DNA of 64,000 bases from Chryseobacterium carnipullorum (GCF_900142785.1 NZ_FRCD01000005.1:62001-126000), one strand, 5' to 3'. Counted from the first letter of the stretch, positions 37,067-44,981 are shown. Notes: generated from the sequence alone by a model not told the origin. Made by a program: numbers and translations.

Positions 37067-38605
37067 CTATTTCTCCGGCATCACCTTATACGTAGGATCT
37101 TCCTGAATATTTACTTCAATGACTGCTTCTGCATTTTTCAGCATTGTACGGCAGTCTTCACTGAGATGGCGCAGGTAGAGTTTTTTATTCTGCTGGTTGT
37201 AGCGTTTAGAGAGTTTATCCAAAGCGTCAATGGCACTCATATCTACGATCCGACTTTCTTTGAAATCCACGACTACTTCTTCCGGATCATCCATGAGATC
37301 AAATTTATCCATGAATGCGGTAACAGATCCAAAAAACAAGGGACCGTATATTTCATAATGTTTAACCCCATTTTTATCAATGGATTTTTTTGCACGGATC
37401 CTTTTTGCATTATCCCAGGCGAACACCAGAGCAGCAATCACAACCCCGACCAAAACGGCCAATGCAAGATTATGAAGGATCACAGTGATGAGGGCTACGG
37501 TAACCCCAACAAATATATCAGATTTCGGCATTTTATTGGCAATCCGGATAGATACCCACTGAAAAGTACTTATCGCAACCATCATCATCACTCCCACCAG
37601 CGCTGCCATCGGTATTCTTTCAATAAAAGGAGCTCCAAACAGAATGATCATAAGAATCATGACTGAACCGATAATTCCTGACAGCCTGGCTCTTGAACCC
37701 GCATTGAGATTGACCAGTGTCTGGGCTACCATCGCGCAGCCTCCCATTCCGCCAAAAAATCCGTTGGTGATATTAGCGATTCCCTGAGCCACTGATTCCC
37801 TGTTGGCATTTCCTTTTGAATTGGTAATTTCATCCACCATTGATAAGGTCAAAAGAGATTCAATAAGACCGACTCCGGCCATCACCAAAGCATAGGGAAA
37901 AATGATCTGCAGCGTTTCCAAAGTAAAAGGAATCTGAGGAATATGGAAACTGGGAAGATTTCCGCTGATATGGGCAATATCTGCGACTGTTTTTGTAGGT
38001 ATGTTAAAACCCACAACCACCGCAAAAACGATCATGATCGCTACTAACGATGCAGGGACTGCTTTTGTGATCTTTGGGAAAAAGTAAACAATGGCAATTG
38101 TGAGAGCAGTTAATCCGGCCATACTATATAAAGGAGTTCCCTGGAGCCAAGCGGACACTCCGGTACTGTCTGTGATTTTAAACTGCTCCACCTGAGCCAT
38201 AAAAATAATAATGGCCAGGCCGTTCAGAAAACCATACATCACAGGCTGCGGAATAAGCCTGACAAATTTACCCAACTTAAAAACGCCTACCAGTATCTGG
38301 AACATTCCGGCAAGGGCTACGGCGGCAAAAAGATATTCGATGCCATGAGATTTTATCAAAGCAATCAATACAACAATAGTAGCTCCTGCTCCACCGGAGA
38401 CCATTCCGGGACGACCTCCCAAAACAGCTGTCACAATTCCCATCATAAAGGCTGCATAAAGCCCTGTAAGCGGAGAAAGTCCGGCCAGTATTGCAAAAGA
38501 AAGTGATTCAGGGATCATAGTCATCGCTACTGTAAAGCCGGCCAAAAGTTCGTTCTTATAATTTATTTTTTTCGAAAAATCGAATAAGCTTATGGTATTT
38601 TTCAT
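37067..38605 (-). CDS. SulP family anion transporter with STAS domain
   Basis: A 512-residue membrane protein with 10-12 hydrophobic segments. The SulP signature regions include AMTMIPESLSFAILAGLSPLTGLYAAF and GANPTGGRPG-like GGRPGMVSGGAGAT, and GGMGGCAMVAQTLVN. A C-terminal STAS domain (VVVDFKESRIVDMSAIDALDKL) completes the architecture. It probably carries sulfate, bicarbonate or another anion. A TTG-N20-TACCTTTG promoter lies just upstream. Confidence 0.93.
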   Translation of the reverse strand: MKNTISLFDFSKKINYKNELLAGFTVAMTMIPESLSFAILAGLSPLTGLYAAFMMGIVTAVLGGRPGMVSGGAGATIVVLIALIKSHGIEYLFAAVALAGMFQILVGVFKLGKFVRLIPQPVMYGFLNGLAIIIFMAQVEQFKITDSTGVSAWLQGTPLYSMAGLTALTIAIVYFFPKITKAVPASLVAIMIVFAVVVGFNIPTKTVADIAHISGNLPSFHIPQIPFTLETLQIIFPYALVMAGVGLIESLLTLSMVDEITNSKGNANRESVAQGIANITNGFFGGMGGCAMVAQTLVNLNAGSRARLSGIIGSVMILMIILFGAPFIERIPMAALVGVMMMVAISTFQWVSIRIANKMPKSDIFVGVTVALITVILHNLALAVLVGVVIAALVFAWDNAKRIRAKKSIDKNGVKHYEIYGPLFFGSVTAFMDKFDLMDDPEEVVVDFKESRIVDMSAIDALDKLSKRYNQQNKKLYLRHLSEDCRTMLKNAEAVIEVNIQEDPTYKVMPEK

Positions 38606-38612
38606 TGAACTG

Positions 38613-38643
38613 CAAAGGTATATACTTGCAAGATGGAATACAA
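38613..38643 (-). promoter_or_regulatory. Promoter of the SulP gene
   Basis: On the minus strand, TTG at 38641-38643 and TACCTTTG at 38613-38620 are 20 nt apart, matching the flavobacterial consensus. The -7 box is only about 7 nt from the ATG, so the 5' leader must be very short. Confidence 0.6.
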
Positions 38644-39232
38644 TTAGTATTTTTTATCTTTTTTCAAATATGATTCTGACTGACTTAAAATAATTCACAT
38701 ATAGATTTATTTAATTTGTTAATTTTAATTAAATTTCGTTTTAAAGGATATTTTTTATGCATTTTTGAGAATTAGATTCTATTTTTTATTTAAATTTGGA
38801 AACGGACAAACAGATTAATTAGTATTAATAAAACCATGATCTGTTTATACTAAGGACAATAGTTAAAAATATTACGAATAAAACTGCATGAAAGAGCGTT
38901 AATAGGTTATATATTATTCTTACAGAAAAGAAGTCTGATGTATGAAAGAGGTCTTACCTAAGTCTATTGAATAAAATATACCAGAAGGAAATGGGAAGTC
39001 TAGAATATTCTTAAGATATTATAACCTGAAAACTAAATTACAAGCAGATGATCCCATACTCTGCCACTGCACCCTAACCAAGTATAGGACTGAGCTTATT
39101 ATTCCTTTTTGCTGCCGCTTAGATTTTCTTGGCGTAATTTTATTTTTCAGACCGTCTAATGTATTCGGTATAAAATGTAATATATTATCTATTTTTTTTA
39201 ATTCATAAATTTAATAAGAAATTTACTTATAC
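38644..39232. other. Intergenic region without recognised features
   Basis: About 590 bp of AT-rich sequence before the small helix-turn-helix genes. I see no ORF longer than a few dozen codons, no tRNA-like motif and no strong hairpin. Confidence 0.4.
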
Positions 39233-39664
39233 ATGTTATATAAAGAAATTCATATAGGAAAGTTTATCAAGGAGATGGTTGATGAAAATGAGATACCCAT
39301 GGAGAGGATCTGTAATTTTCTCAATAAGGATGAGCAATTTATTGAAAATGTATACAACAGCAAATCCATCGATGTGGAATTACTGCTGAGATGGAGCAAG
39401 CTTCTGGAATATGATTTTTTCAGACTTTACAGTTCGCATCTTATTTTATATGCACCTCCCTCTGCCGTTAATAAAAATCAAAAGAAATCTGATAAAATTC
39501 CTTATTTCAGAAAGAATATTTACACCCAGGAAATCAAAGATTTTATCATGAAGAGAATCTTATCGGGTGAAATGACCTATGGCGAAGTGATCAAAGAATA
39601 TTCTATTCCAAAAAGTACACTTCACCGATGGCTTCAGAAAAACAATGATAATACTAACGGATAA
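39233..39664 (+). CDS. Small helix-turn-helix protein, pair member 1
   Basis: A 143-residue protein. The N-terminal half (KEIHIGKFIKEMVDENEI, then RICNFLNKDEQFIENVY) resembles an XRE-like helical domain. The C-terminal part (SGEMTYGEVIKEYSIPKSTLHRWLQKNN) is a transposase- or psq-type helix-turn-helix. Pairs of such small proteins are, as I recall, common in Chryseobacterium genomes. No catalytic DDE residues are present. It converges with the Y-RNA-like array. Confidence 0.65.
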   Translation: MLYKEIHIGKFIKEMVDENEIPMERICNFLNKDEQFIENVYNSKSIDVELLLRWSKLLEYDFFRLYSSHLILYAPPSAVNKNQKKSDKIPYFRKNIYTQEIKDFIMKRILSGEMTYGEVIKEYSIPKSTLHRWLQKNNDNTNG

Positions 39665-39676
39665 ACAGAACTGAGT

Positions 39677-40027
39677 ATGCGTCCCAACTACAAGAAGATA
39701 TATTATGATATGCTGAGGCTGGAACATCCGGAAAAGCTAAAGGATCCAAAGATCAAAGAACTTCTGGATAAATTGAATACCACTGAGGATGTCTTAAATT
39801 TTAACGAAAAGATTTTTGCCCAGTCTAAAGAAAGCCAGATCAACAACCAGAAGCTTAAAACGTATGATAAAAAAACGATGTTCAAGCTTTTGCAGTATCA
39901 AAGCAAGCATGGTTTTTCTACCAGCTATATGTCCAGGAAATATAAGATCAGCAGAACGACCATCATCAACTGGAAAAAAACGTTCGAAGAAGAGATAGAA
40001 AAAGTAATTAATGCCGGCGAAAATTAA
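39677..40027 (+). CDS. Small helix-turn-helix protein, pair member 2
   Basis: A 116-residue protein 12 nt after its partner. The N-terminus MRPNYKKIYYDMLRLEHPEK is followed by a linker and a C-terminal helix-turn-helix, LLQYQSKHGFSTSYMSRKYK then ISRTTIINWKKTFEEE. The fold is close to IS3-type OrfA DNA-binding domains, but no second transposase ORF or inverted repeats are visible. It ends 17 nt before the last Y-like RNA on the opposite strand. Confidence 0.65.
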   Translation: MRPNYKKIYYDMLRLEHPEKLKDPKIKELLDKLNTTEDVLNFNEKIFAQSKESQINNQKLKTYDKKTMFKLLQYQSKHGFSTSYMSRKYKISRTTIINWKKTFEEEIEKVINAGEN

Positions 40028-40044
40028 TTCACCGGCATTTTTTG

Positions 40045-40177
40045 TAAAAGGTAATGGTCAGGAAAAATGGGGTGTCGCTTTGCCGGATTCGAACCGGATA
40101 GCCTTGCCGGAATGACCGACTTGGCTATTCCTCCCCAAAAGGTGTGACGATGGATTTTTTCCTTTACGACACTTTTA
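40045..40177 (-). ncRNA. Y-RNA-like element Y7
   Basis: Outer stem TAAAAG (40172-40177) with CTTTTA (40045-40050); conserved 5' box TGTCGTAAA; inner stem GGAAAAA (40156-40162) with TTTTTCC (40061-40067). The enclosed part has a 6-bp hairpin ATAGCC/GGCTAT and a T-arm CCGG-TTCGAAT-CCGG in unpermuted order, flanked by GGGG/CCCC. It is the last unit of the array. Confidence 0.65.
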
Positions 40178-40184
40178 TATTGTA

Positions 40185-40335
40185 AAACAAGGCAACAACC
40201 GAAAGTGTAGTCGTGCTCTAACCAACTGAGCTACTCTTCCTATTGATAGATTGTGTTTTTTTGTGGAAGAGACGGGACTCGAACCCGTGACCCCGTCGTA
40301 ATGAGCGAAGTAACACTGTTCTACGGCACTTGTTT
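40185..40335 (-). ncRNA. Y-RNA-like element Y6 with a permuted tRNA module
   Basis: Outer stem AAACAAG (40329-40335) with CTTGTTT (40185-40191); box TGCCGTAG; inner stem AGTGT (40313-40317) with ACACT (40204-40208). Between them lie, in transcript order, the T-arm ACGGG-TTCGAGT-CCCGT, the 3' acceptor strand CTCTTCC (40265-40271), a 24-nt linker, the 5' acceptor strand GGAAGAG (40234-40240) and a D-arm GCTC-loop-GAGC. The acceptor strands are perfectly complementary, so the tRNA halves are in reversed order. This matches the bacterial YrlA plan, in which the Y stem replaces the anticodon end and the acceptor end is closed. Confidence 0.8.
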
Positions 40336-40344
40336 ATTTTTGTA

Positions 40345-40568
40345 ACAGATAAGGAAACAGGCGAAAAAAGTTTGCTCTTTTCAGAGCGTCGTTCTTACCC
40401 TATCGGGCAGTGAACCGGCAATTCTACATCTGCTTGAGACTTACATTTTCGCGGGAGAAAACTTTTGCCAGGCTGGGTTTCAATCCAGCGTCGCTAGTTC
40501 GGTCGCCCGAATGACGCTACCTTAGGACCGTTAATTCGAAGGAACTCTTCTCTACGACACTTATCTGC
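40345..40568 (-). ncRNA. Y-RNA-like element Y5, large, with a 23S rRNA-like segment
   Basis: Outer stem GCAGATAAG (40560-40568) with CTTATCTGT (40345-40353, one G-U); box TGTCGTAGAG; inner stem AAGAGTT (40543-40549) with AACTTTT (40366-40372, one G-U). The 170-nt interior is longer than in the other units. It holds 19 nt (40515-40533, TAACGGTCCTAAGGTAGCG on the minus strand) identical to the conserved domain IV segment of 23S rRNA as I know it, and a GCTGG/CCAGC hairpin. Confidence 0.7.
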
Positions 40569-40586
40569 TAAGTTTTTTTTAAATTA

Positions 40587-40690
40587 AAAAGAGGCTAAAG
40601 GCGAAAAAACTTTTATACATAAACCATCAGGCTTATTCTGGAATCGAACCAATAGTAACCGAAGTAAGTTTTCTCTAACGGCACTCTTTT
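40587..40690 (-). ncRNA. Y-RNA-like element Y4, no D-arm
   Basis: Outer stem AAAAGAG (40684-40690) with CTCTTTT (40587-40593); box TGCCGTTAGAG; inner stem AAAACTT (40666-40672) with AAGTTTT (40606-40612). The module has a T-arm TTGG-TTCGATT-CCAG and a 7-bp acceptor-like stem ATAAGCC/GGTTTAT closed by TGAT. The D-arm seen in Y2, Y3 and Y6 is missing. Confidence 0.75.
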
Positions 40691-40694
40691 AGTG

Positions 40695-40840
40695 AAATCA
40701 AGGTAATGATGTAAGGATCTTCCGTGCATTTGCTCTACCCTGCTGAGCTACCTCTCCTTTTCGAGGGAAAGAGCAGGAATTGAACCTGCGACCCAATGTT
40801 TCTAAATCCCGAAGTATGATCCTAAAACGACACTTGATTT
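40695..40840 (-). ncRNA. Y-RNA-like element Y3 with a permuted tRNA module
   Basis: Outer stem AAATCAAG (40833-40840) with CTTGATTT (40695-40702), 8 bp perfect; box TGTCGTTTT; inner stem AGGATC (40818-40823) with GATCCT (40714-40719). Interior: T-arm GCAGG-TTCAATT-CCTGC (40773-40789), acceptor strands TCTTTCC and GGAGAGG (7 bp with two G-U) closed by an 8-nt loop, then D-arm GCTC-loop-GAGC. Permuted as in Y6. Confidence 0.82.
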
Positions 40841-40845
40841 TTTTT

Positions 40846-40973
40846 AAGCAGGGCATTCTATCAAACAGAAACTCACGACAGAGCGATACCATTACGCCAT
40901 CTGTTTCCAGAACAGGATTCGAACCTGTATTGCTGCCACCCAACGAAGCAATTCTGTTTTACGGCACCTGCTT
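40846..40973 (-). ncRNA. Y-RNA-like element Y2 with a tetraloop-closed acceptor
   Basis: Outer stem AAGCAGG (40967-40973) with CCTGCTT (40846-40852); box TGCCGT; inner stem AACAGAA (40952-40958) with TTCTGTT (40864-40870). Interior: T-arm ACAGG-TTCGAAT-CCTGT (40912-40928), a short acceptor stem TCTG/CAGA closed by the GNRA tetraloop GAAA, then a D-arm GCG-loop-CGC. It is the clearest permuted, closed tRNA mimic of the array. Confidence 0.82.
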
Positions 40974-41005
40974 TATATTTTTCCAACGGGGTTTCCTGTA
41001 TTTTA

Positions 41006-41072
41006 CCGGGCATTTGGTGGAAAGACTTTGTTTCAAGTCGAAGTCGAAGAAGTTCTTTCCTTACGTCACCGG
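41006..41072 (-). ncRNA. Y-RNA-like element Y1, stem only
   Basis: Outer stem CCGG (41069-41072) with CCGG (41006-41009); box TGACGTAA; inner stem GGAAAGA (41054-41060) with TCTTTCC (41019-41025). The apical part is only about 28 nt and has no tRNA module. It is the first unit after the promoter at 41086 and looks like a minimal Ro-binding stem. Confidence 0.65.
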
Positions 41073-41085
41073 ATGAGTAACACTG

Positions 41086-41121
41086 CAAAGTTATTTCAGA
41101 AGTGCGCATTCTTTTTACGCA
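41086..41121 (-). promoter_or_regulatory. Regulon promoter and operator, copy 4 (Y-like array)
   Basis: On the plus strand CAAAGTTA (41086-41093) is the complement of the -7 box TAACTTTG. An interrupted repeat TGCGCA-N7-TACGCA (41103-41121) starts exactly 10 nt upstream of it. No TTG is present at -33, which the repeat covers, so the promoter probably needs an activator. Transcription would start about 41080 and enter Y1. Confidence 0.75.
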
Positions 41122-41144
41122 GCTTATTTTATTTTTATTGTTTT

Positions 41145-41594
41145 TTAAATACTGATATAGAGCTTCTGCCCTTTTCTTATAACCTCCTGTGTAAAACTCT
41201 TAAAAACGGGATAATAATAGTTTTCAAAATCTTTGTCCTGATATTCCGAACGGCTGTTATTTTTTATGGATTCCAAAGTGAAAAGAAAATCATCTGTATT
41301 GATTTCTGTACGCTCAACACTGATATCCTGCCAACCTATACATTCATTATTTTGTCTCACAAATTCCGGTAACCTGTTGTATTCTTCCGGAGTAATACCT
41401 TCATAAAACCAGTAGTTTAAATACATTCTGAAACTTGCCCCACCAAAAAGTACAGCTTCAAGTCTGCCCTCTGATTTCGTAACAAGCATATATTCTTCAC
41501 CGCAATCAGGTGCTCCGCAACAAGGGCACAAACAAAGATGCGTGAGATCTTCTCTGATAATAGGAGCTTCCTGGTGTTGATAATTTTCGGACAT
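41145..41594 (-). CDS. Hypothetical protein with a Cys-rich N-terminus
   Basis: A 149-residue soluble protein. A possible zinc site lies near residues 21-31 (LCLCPCCGAPDCGEE). The remainder is an alpha/beta domain with many aromatic residues. I do not recognise the family. It lies between the TROVE gene group and the Y-like array on the same strand, with the array promoter just past its end. Confidence 0.55.
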   Translation of the reverse strand: MSENYQHQEAPIIREDLTHLCLCPCCGAPDCGEEYMLVTKSEGRLEAVLFGGASFRMYLNYWFYEGITPEEYNRLPEFVRQNNECIGWQDISVERTEINTDDFLFTLESIKNNSRSEYQDKDFENYYYPVFKSFTQEVIRKGQKLYISI

Positions 41595-41850
41595 GGTATT
41601 ATTTTTTTTTCATTGCGAGGAACGAAGTGACGAAACAATCTCATTAATCCTATTTGTTCGTTTTGCCTTGAAGCAAAAAAACCAAAAATTAAAGATTTGA
41701 AAACTCCGGTTAAATATAATCTAGGCTCTCTAAAAATTCCAAAACTCGCGAGAATTATATCTTGTTGTTTTTATTCAAAATTGATCTCACAATCAGACAG
41801 TAGATGTTTTTTAATGTTAAAATGGTTTATTTTTTTAAAGCCTCCGTTTC
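41595..41850. other. Intergenic region without recognised features
   Basis: A 256-bp stretch between two hypothetical genes. No ORF, tRNA-like motif or strong hairpin was seen. Confidence 0.35.
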
Positions 41851-42513
41851 CTAAGTTGCTTTGTTCATACCGATCAATATTTCTGAGATCCTATCAAAAT
41901 TTTTGATCTCCAGGTTTTCCAGAATTTTTGAAATTCTGTTTTTGAAATTAATTTGTTGTTTTTCTGCTTTCTCCAATTCAGTTTTCAATTTCAATTCATC
42001 AACTTCAATAAGGGTTTGTATATTTTTTGAATCTTTAATACTTATATCAGAATAACCGGACAACTGAATTTTTCCTTTTACCTTTTTATAAAAAATCCAT
42101 GGGTGACCGATCCACAGCTCGTTCCATTCTTCAGTTTTATCTTCAAGAATTTTTTTCCACTCTTTGATATTACCAATATCTCCACAACATGTAGGTAAAA
42201 CCCATGTTTTATCCTCTTCTATCAAAACTATTCCTCCATCAAAAGCCGTCATCATATCTTCAGTTTCTTCCGGATTTATCTCTTTAAGATTCACTTCTAA
42301 AATAATTTCTAAATTTTCATCATCAATCATTTCAATATCAACAAAATAGGTATCTTTATCTATTGGACTAAAATTAAAATTTAGCCTAGAGACGGCTTTT
42401 TCCCATTCCGTATACCAGATGTCAGAATCTGGAAAATCAGAACTATCTGGTAATTCAGATTCTTCTCTTGAATATTTTAATGGGTAGATTTCAATTACAT
42501 TAATTAGTTTCAT
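41851..42513 (-). CDS. Hypothetical protein, 220 residues
   Basis: An acidic soluble protein. It opens MKLINVIEIYPLKYSREES, and the middle holds PTCCGDIGNIKEWKKIL and LWIGHPWIFYKKVKGKIQLS. This pattern resembles small immunity-like or DUF proteins of Bacteroidota, but I cannot place the family. It is on the same strand as, and 95 nt after, the TROVE gene. Confidence 0.55.
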   Translation of the reverse strand: MKLINVIEIYPLKYSREESELPDSSDFPDSDIWYTEWEKAVSRLNFNFSPIDKDTYFVDIEMIDDENLEIILEVNLKEINPEETEDMMTAFDGGIVLIEEDKTWVLPTCCGDIGNIKEWKKILEDKTEEWNELWIGHPWIFYKKVKGKIQLSGYSDISIKDSKNIQTLIEVDELKLKTELEKAEKQQINFKNRISKILENLEIKNFDRISEILIGMNKAT

Positions 42514-42608
42514 ACTCTGAAGAATTCAAGTTGTGTTTATTGAAATTTATTCGATCAATTTGTCATGAAGATTCGATCATCATTTATAATTTATAAAAGC
42601 AATGCCTT

Positions 42609-44057
42609 TTACAGCACCACTTTTTTAATGATCTGAATTGCAGATTTTCTGTCTTCCAAAGCATTCAGTACATCGAAAATCTTATCTGACCAGCCAGCAA
42701 TAAGGTAGACATCATTTTTTTTGACATCTAATGGTGGTTTTCCATAACCTGCCAGATCAAAGATATATAATTTCGCATCCGGAGCTATTTTTTTATAACG
42801 ATTCCAGGAATCTTCAAAAGAATTTTTAGTCCAGTTGCTGTTCCACAATTGGATGTCTGTAAACAACATTACTTTATCTGCTTTTTCTTTTCTGGAAATC
42901 AGATCTTCAATCACCAGATAGCCGTTGGTAGAATAACCTACCTCCCCTTCTCTTTTGTACCATTCATTAACATTTCTCAAAATACCACTTTTAGGCATCG
43001 GAACTCTTTTCCAGCGGTCACCGAACATACCGGTGATCACATTTTTACACTGTGACTGCAAAATCATAGACATCAATAATCCGATATCGTAAAGCAATAC
43101 CTTACTTTTAGGAGAAACAGGCTGTTGCATAGAACCTGAAACATCTGCCGCAATGATCACCGAAGTATCAAAGCCAAAACCTTTTATATTTTTTGCACTT
43201 ACCATCACCGCATCTTCCAATGCTTCCAAAATGGATGACAAATAAGGTGAATCAATAGTCTTCAATTCTCTATAGGCGGCTAAAAATCTAAACGGAAGCT
43301 GCTTCGAGTTGATGACTGCTTTTTCATTGGATAAATAGGTACAGATCTTATAGATGGCATCAGAGGAAACCCCTGATTCCAAAATATTTCTCAGGTTTCT
43401 CAACGTTGCCATATATCCAAGCTTGTTGCTGAAAATCAATTCTTCCCATTTTGTTTTAAAAGCCATCTTTTTTTCTGCTTCATCTGCAAATTTAGTCTGA
43501 CCTAAAACTGAAAGTTCAACCTCCCAGGTGTACGGAGTTTCCAAAGTATCTCTCACAATTTTGTTGAAAATTGCCTGTTGATTTTCATCCTTTGCTTTCG
43601 GGTGAACCAAAAATAAGGCATCTTTAAGGGTGACTTCTGCTTTTCTGTTGTATTTTGCGAACTGGTATTCATCAAATTTATTGAAAGATTTGGCAAGACC
43701 TTTCTGGATCTGCTTTGAAAGTTTGTTCAGCTTTTTGGTTTCTGTTCTTTCATTAGCAGTCTGATAGTAGGCTAAAAGTTCGGTGATTTCATCTGCTCTC
43801 TGAACAATACCGTCAACAGTTCTGCTGACAAGGTCTGTCCCGGAGATCTGCTTTGCAAGTTCCGCAGTCAAAACCATCGGAATCGAACGGAGATACATAT
43901 CCTTTCTGGCATAGACTGCCAGTTGAGCTACAAATTCCGGATCATTTTTTTTGATCAGAGACTGAATTCTTTTCCATCGGTCATTCCCTTTTTCATATGA
44001 GGTGTTGGATAATCCTGTTGTAACAACAGCACTATACAATTCTTCGGCAGGTGTCAT
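42609..44057 (-). CDS. TROVE domain protein (Ro60/Rsr-like) with vWA domain
   Basis: A 482-residue Ro60 orthologue. The TROVE HEAT-like ring opens with MTPAEELYSAVVTTGLS and includes FVAQLAVYARKDMYLRSIPMVL. The C-terminal von Willebrand A domain has an intact MIDAS, VIIAADVSGSMQQP (near residue 305), and KVMLFTDIQLW. Ro proteins bind Y RNAs on the ring surface and the ends of misfolded or broken RNAs in the ring hole. About 18 further conserved-looking codons upstream of this ATG lack a start in frame (see 44058-44126). A regulon promoter lies at 44189. Confidence 0.92.
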   Translation of the reverse strand: MTPAEELYSAVVTTGLSNTSYEKGNDRWKRIQSLIKKNDPEFVAQLAVYARKDMYLRSIPMVLTAELAKQISGTDLVSRTVDGIVQRADEITELLAYYQTANERTETKKLNKLSKQIQKGLAKSFNKFDEYQFAKYNRKAEVTLKDALFLVHPKAKDENQQAIFNKIVRDTLETPYTWEVELSVLGQTKFADEAEKKMAFKTKWEELIFSNKLGYMATLRNLRNILESGVSSDAIYKICTYLSNEKAVINSKQLPFRFLAAYRELKTIDSPYLSSILEALEDAVMVSAKNIKGFGFDTSVIIAADVSGSMQQPVSPKSKVLLYDIGLLMSMILQSQCKNVITGMFGDRWKRVPMPKSGILRNVNEWYKREGEVGYSTNGYLVIEDLISRKEKADKVMLFTDIQLWNSNWTKNSFEDSWNRYKKIAPDAKLYIFDLAGYGKPPLDVKKNDVYLIAGWSDKIFDVLNALEDRKSAIQIIKKVVL

Positions 44058-44126
44058 AGAAAAAGCCTTTGCACCTTCGTAATTGAATACGGTATTTTTC
44101 TTTTTTTTTTAAAAATTAAATTTCAT
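44058..44126 (-). pseudogene. Out-of-frame N-terminal extension of the TROVE gene
   Basis: In the TROVE frame the codons before the ATG at 44057 read NTVFNYEGAKAFS, which looks like the usual family N-terminus, but no ATG, GTG or TTG occurs before an in-frame stop. An ATG at 44126 encodes MKFNF and then meets a TAA. One additional T in the T5 run next to the poly-A tract would join MKFNFL to the TROVE frame. This may be a sequencing error, a slippage switch or a real truncation. Confidence 0.55.
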
Positions 44127-44188
44127 GAGTTACTGTTTTTTGTTAAACATTGTTGTGAGGATCACCTCATCCTCTCTGATATCTGTTG

Positions 44189-44224
44189 CAAAGTAAAAAC
44201 AGTATTACGCAGTCTTTTTGCGTA
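44189..44224 (-). promoter_or_regulatory. Regulon promoter and operator, copy 1 (TROVE gene)
   Basis: On the plus strand CAAAGTAA (44189-44196) is the complement of the -7 box TTACTTTG. The palindrome TACGCA-N7-TGCGTA (44206-44224) begins 10 nt upstream. The arrangement is identical to those at 41086, 54729 and 60100. The transcript would have a 5' leader of about 60-130 nt. Confidence 0.78.
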
Positions 44225-44386
44225 GTAAATATTTATATTATTTTTTAACTTAATTAAATTGGTGAATTTTGAAACGGTATGTATGTTTTATCTCCCGCAG
44301 ATTTCTCAGATCCATGCATATCATTGTTTTATTTGTGTAAAGGATTGGTGATATCCGTGTTTTGAATTCAGATGCTTACTGAAAAT

Positions 44387-44425
44387 ATCTTTTATCTTTT
44401 ATCTTTTATCTTTTATCTTTTATCT
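44387..44425. repeat. Heptanucleotide tandem repeat
   Basis: Five perfect copies of ATCTTTT plus a partial copy, about 110 nt upstream of the VOC gene on the plus strand. A tract of this length can change copy number by slippage and alter promoter spacing. Confidence 0.7.
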
Positions 44426-44534
44426 AATTTTTCCCACATACAAAATGTCTATCATTCATTTCCAATAAAGGAATCGCCATTCTCTGCTTTTCCAAATAGC
44501 ATTGTCTAGATTTGTATACATTAACATTGAAGCT

Positions 44535-44981
44535 ATGATTAAAGGATTATATGAGACCCATGTGCAGGTAAGCAGTTTAGAAGATTCTATCCGATTTTAC
44601 ACTGAGGTACTGGGTCTGAAGCTGGCCCATAGGGATGAGACGCGTCCTATTGCATTTTTGTGGATTGGAGAAGGCAAAGAATTTATGCTGGGATTGTGGG
44701 AGCAGAAAGAAAATCTGCAGCCAAGACATTTTGCTTTTTCGAGCAGTCAAGAAGATATTTTAAATTATTCCGTAGATTTTCTGAAAAATAAACATCTGAA
44801 ACCATATAACTTCCTGAAAGATGGCATTGATGAACCTATGGTTTTTGCCTGGATGCCTGCATTAGCCATTTATTTCAATGATCCGGATGGTAACCAGCTT
44901 GAATTTATCTCCATTCTTGAAGGGGAAGGAAAACCTGAATTGGGAGTGATTTCTTATGAAGAATGGATGAACCATCAATAA
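44535..44981 (+). CDS. VOC family protein (glyoxalase/bleomycin-resistance fold)
   Basis: About 148 residues from the Met of MIKGLYETHVQVSSLEDSI; an in-frame codon 33 nt upstream is less likely. It shows the paired beta-alpha-beta modules of the VOC fold (FYTEVLGLKLAHRDE, IYFNDPDGNQLEFIS) with plausible His/Glu metal ligands. The substrate is unknown. It is the only plus-strand gene in this part of the island. Confidence 0.85.
   Translation: MIKGLYETHVQVSSLEDSIRFYTEVLGLKLAHRDETRPIAFLWIGEGKEFMLGLWEQKENLQPRHFAFSSSQEDILNYSVDFLKNKHLKPYNFLKDGIDEPMVFAWMPALAIYFNDPDGNQLEFISILEGEGKPELGVISYEEWMNHQ

Noticed and set aside
39233..40027. A complete insertion sequence
   Set aside because: Both proteins carry only DNA-binding domains; no DDE transposase and no terminal inverted repeats were found.
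40185..40335. A functional permuted tRNA gene, as in some archaea and red algae
   Set aside because: The halves are embedded in a larger paired Y stem, there is no intact anticodon arm, and sibling units have closed acceptor loops. A tRNA mimic of YrlA type fits better.
40698..41109. Overlapping ORFs of 80-114 codons on both strands across the Y-like array
   Set aside because: They read through paired stems and tRNA arms, have no family resemblance, and disagree with the conserved RNA structure.
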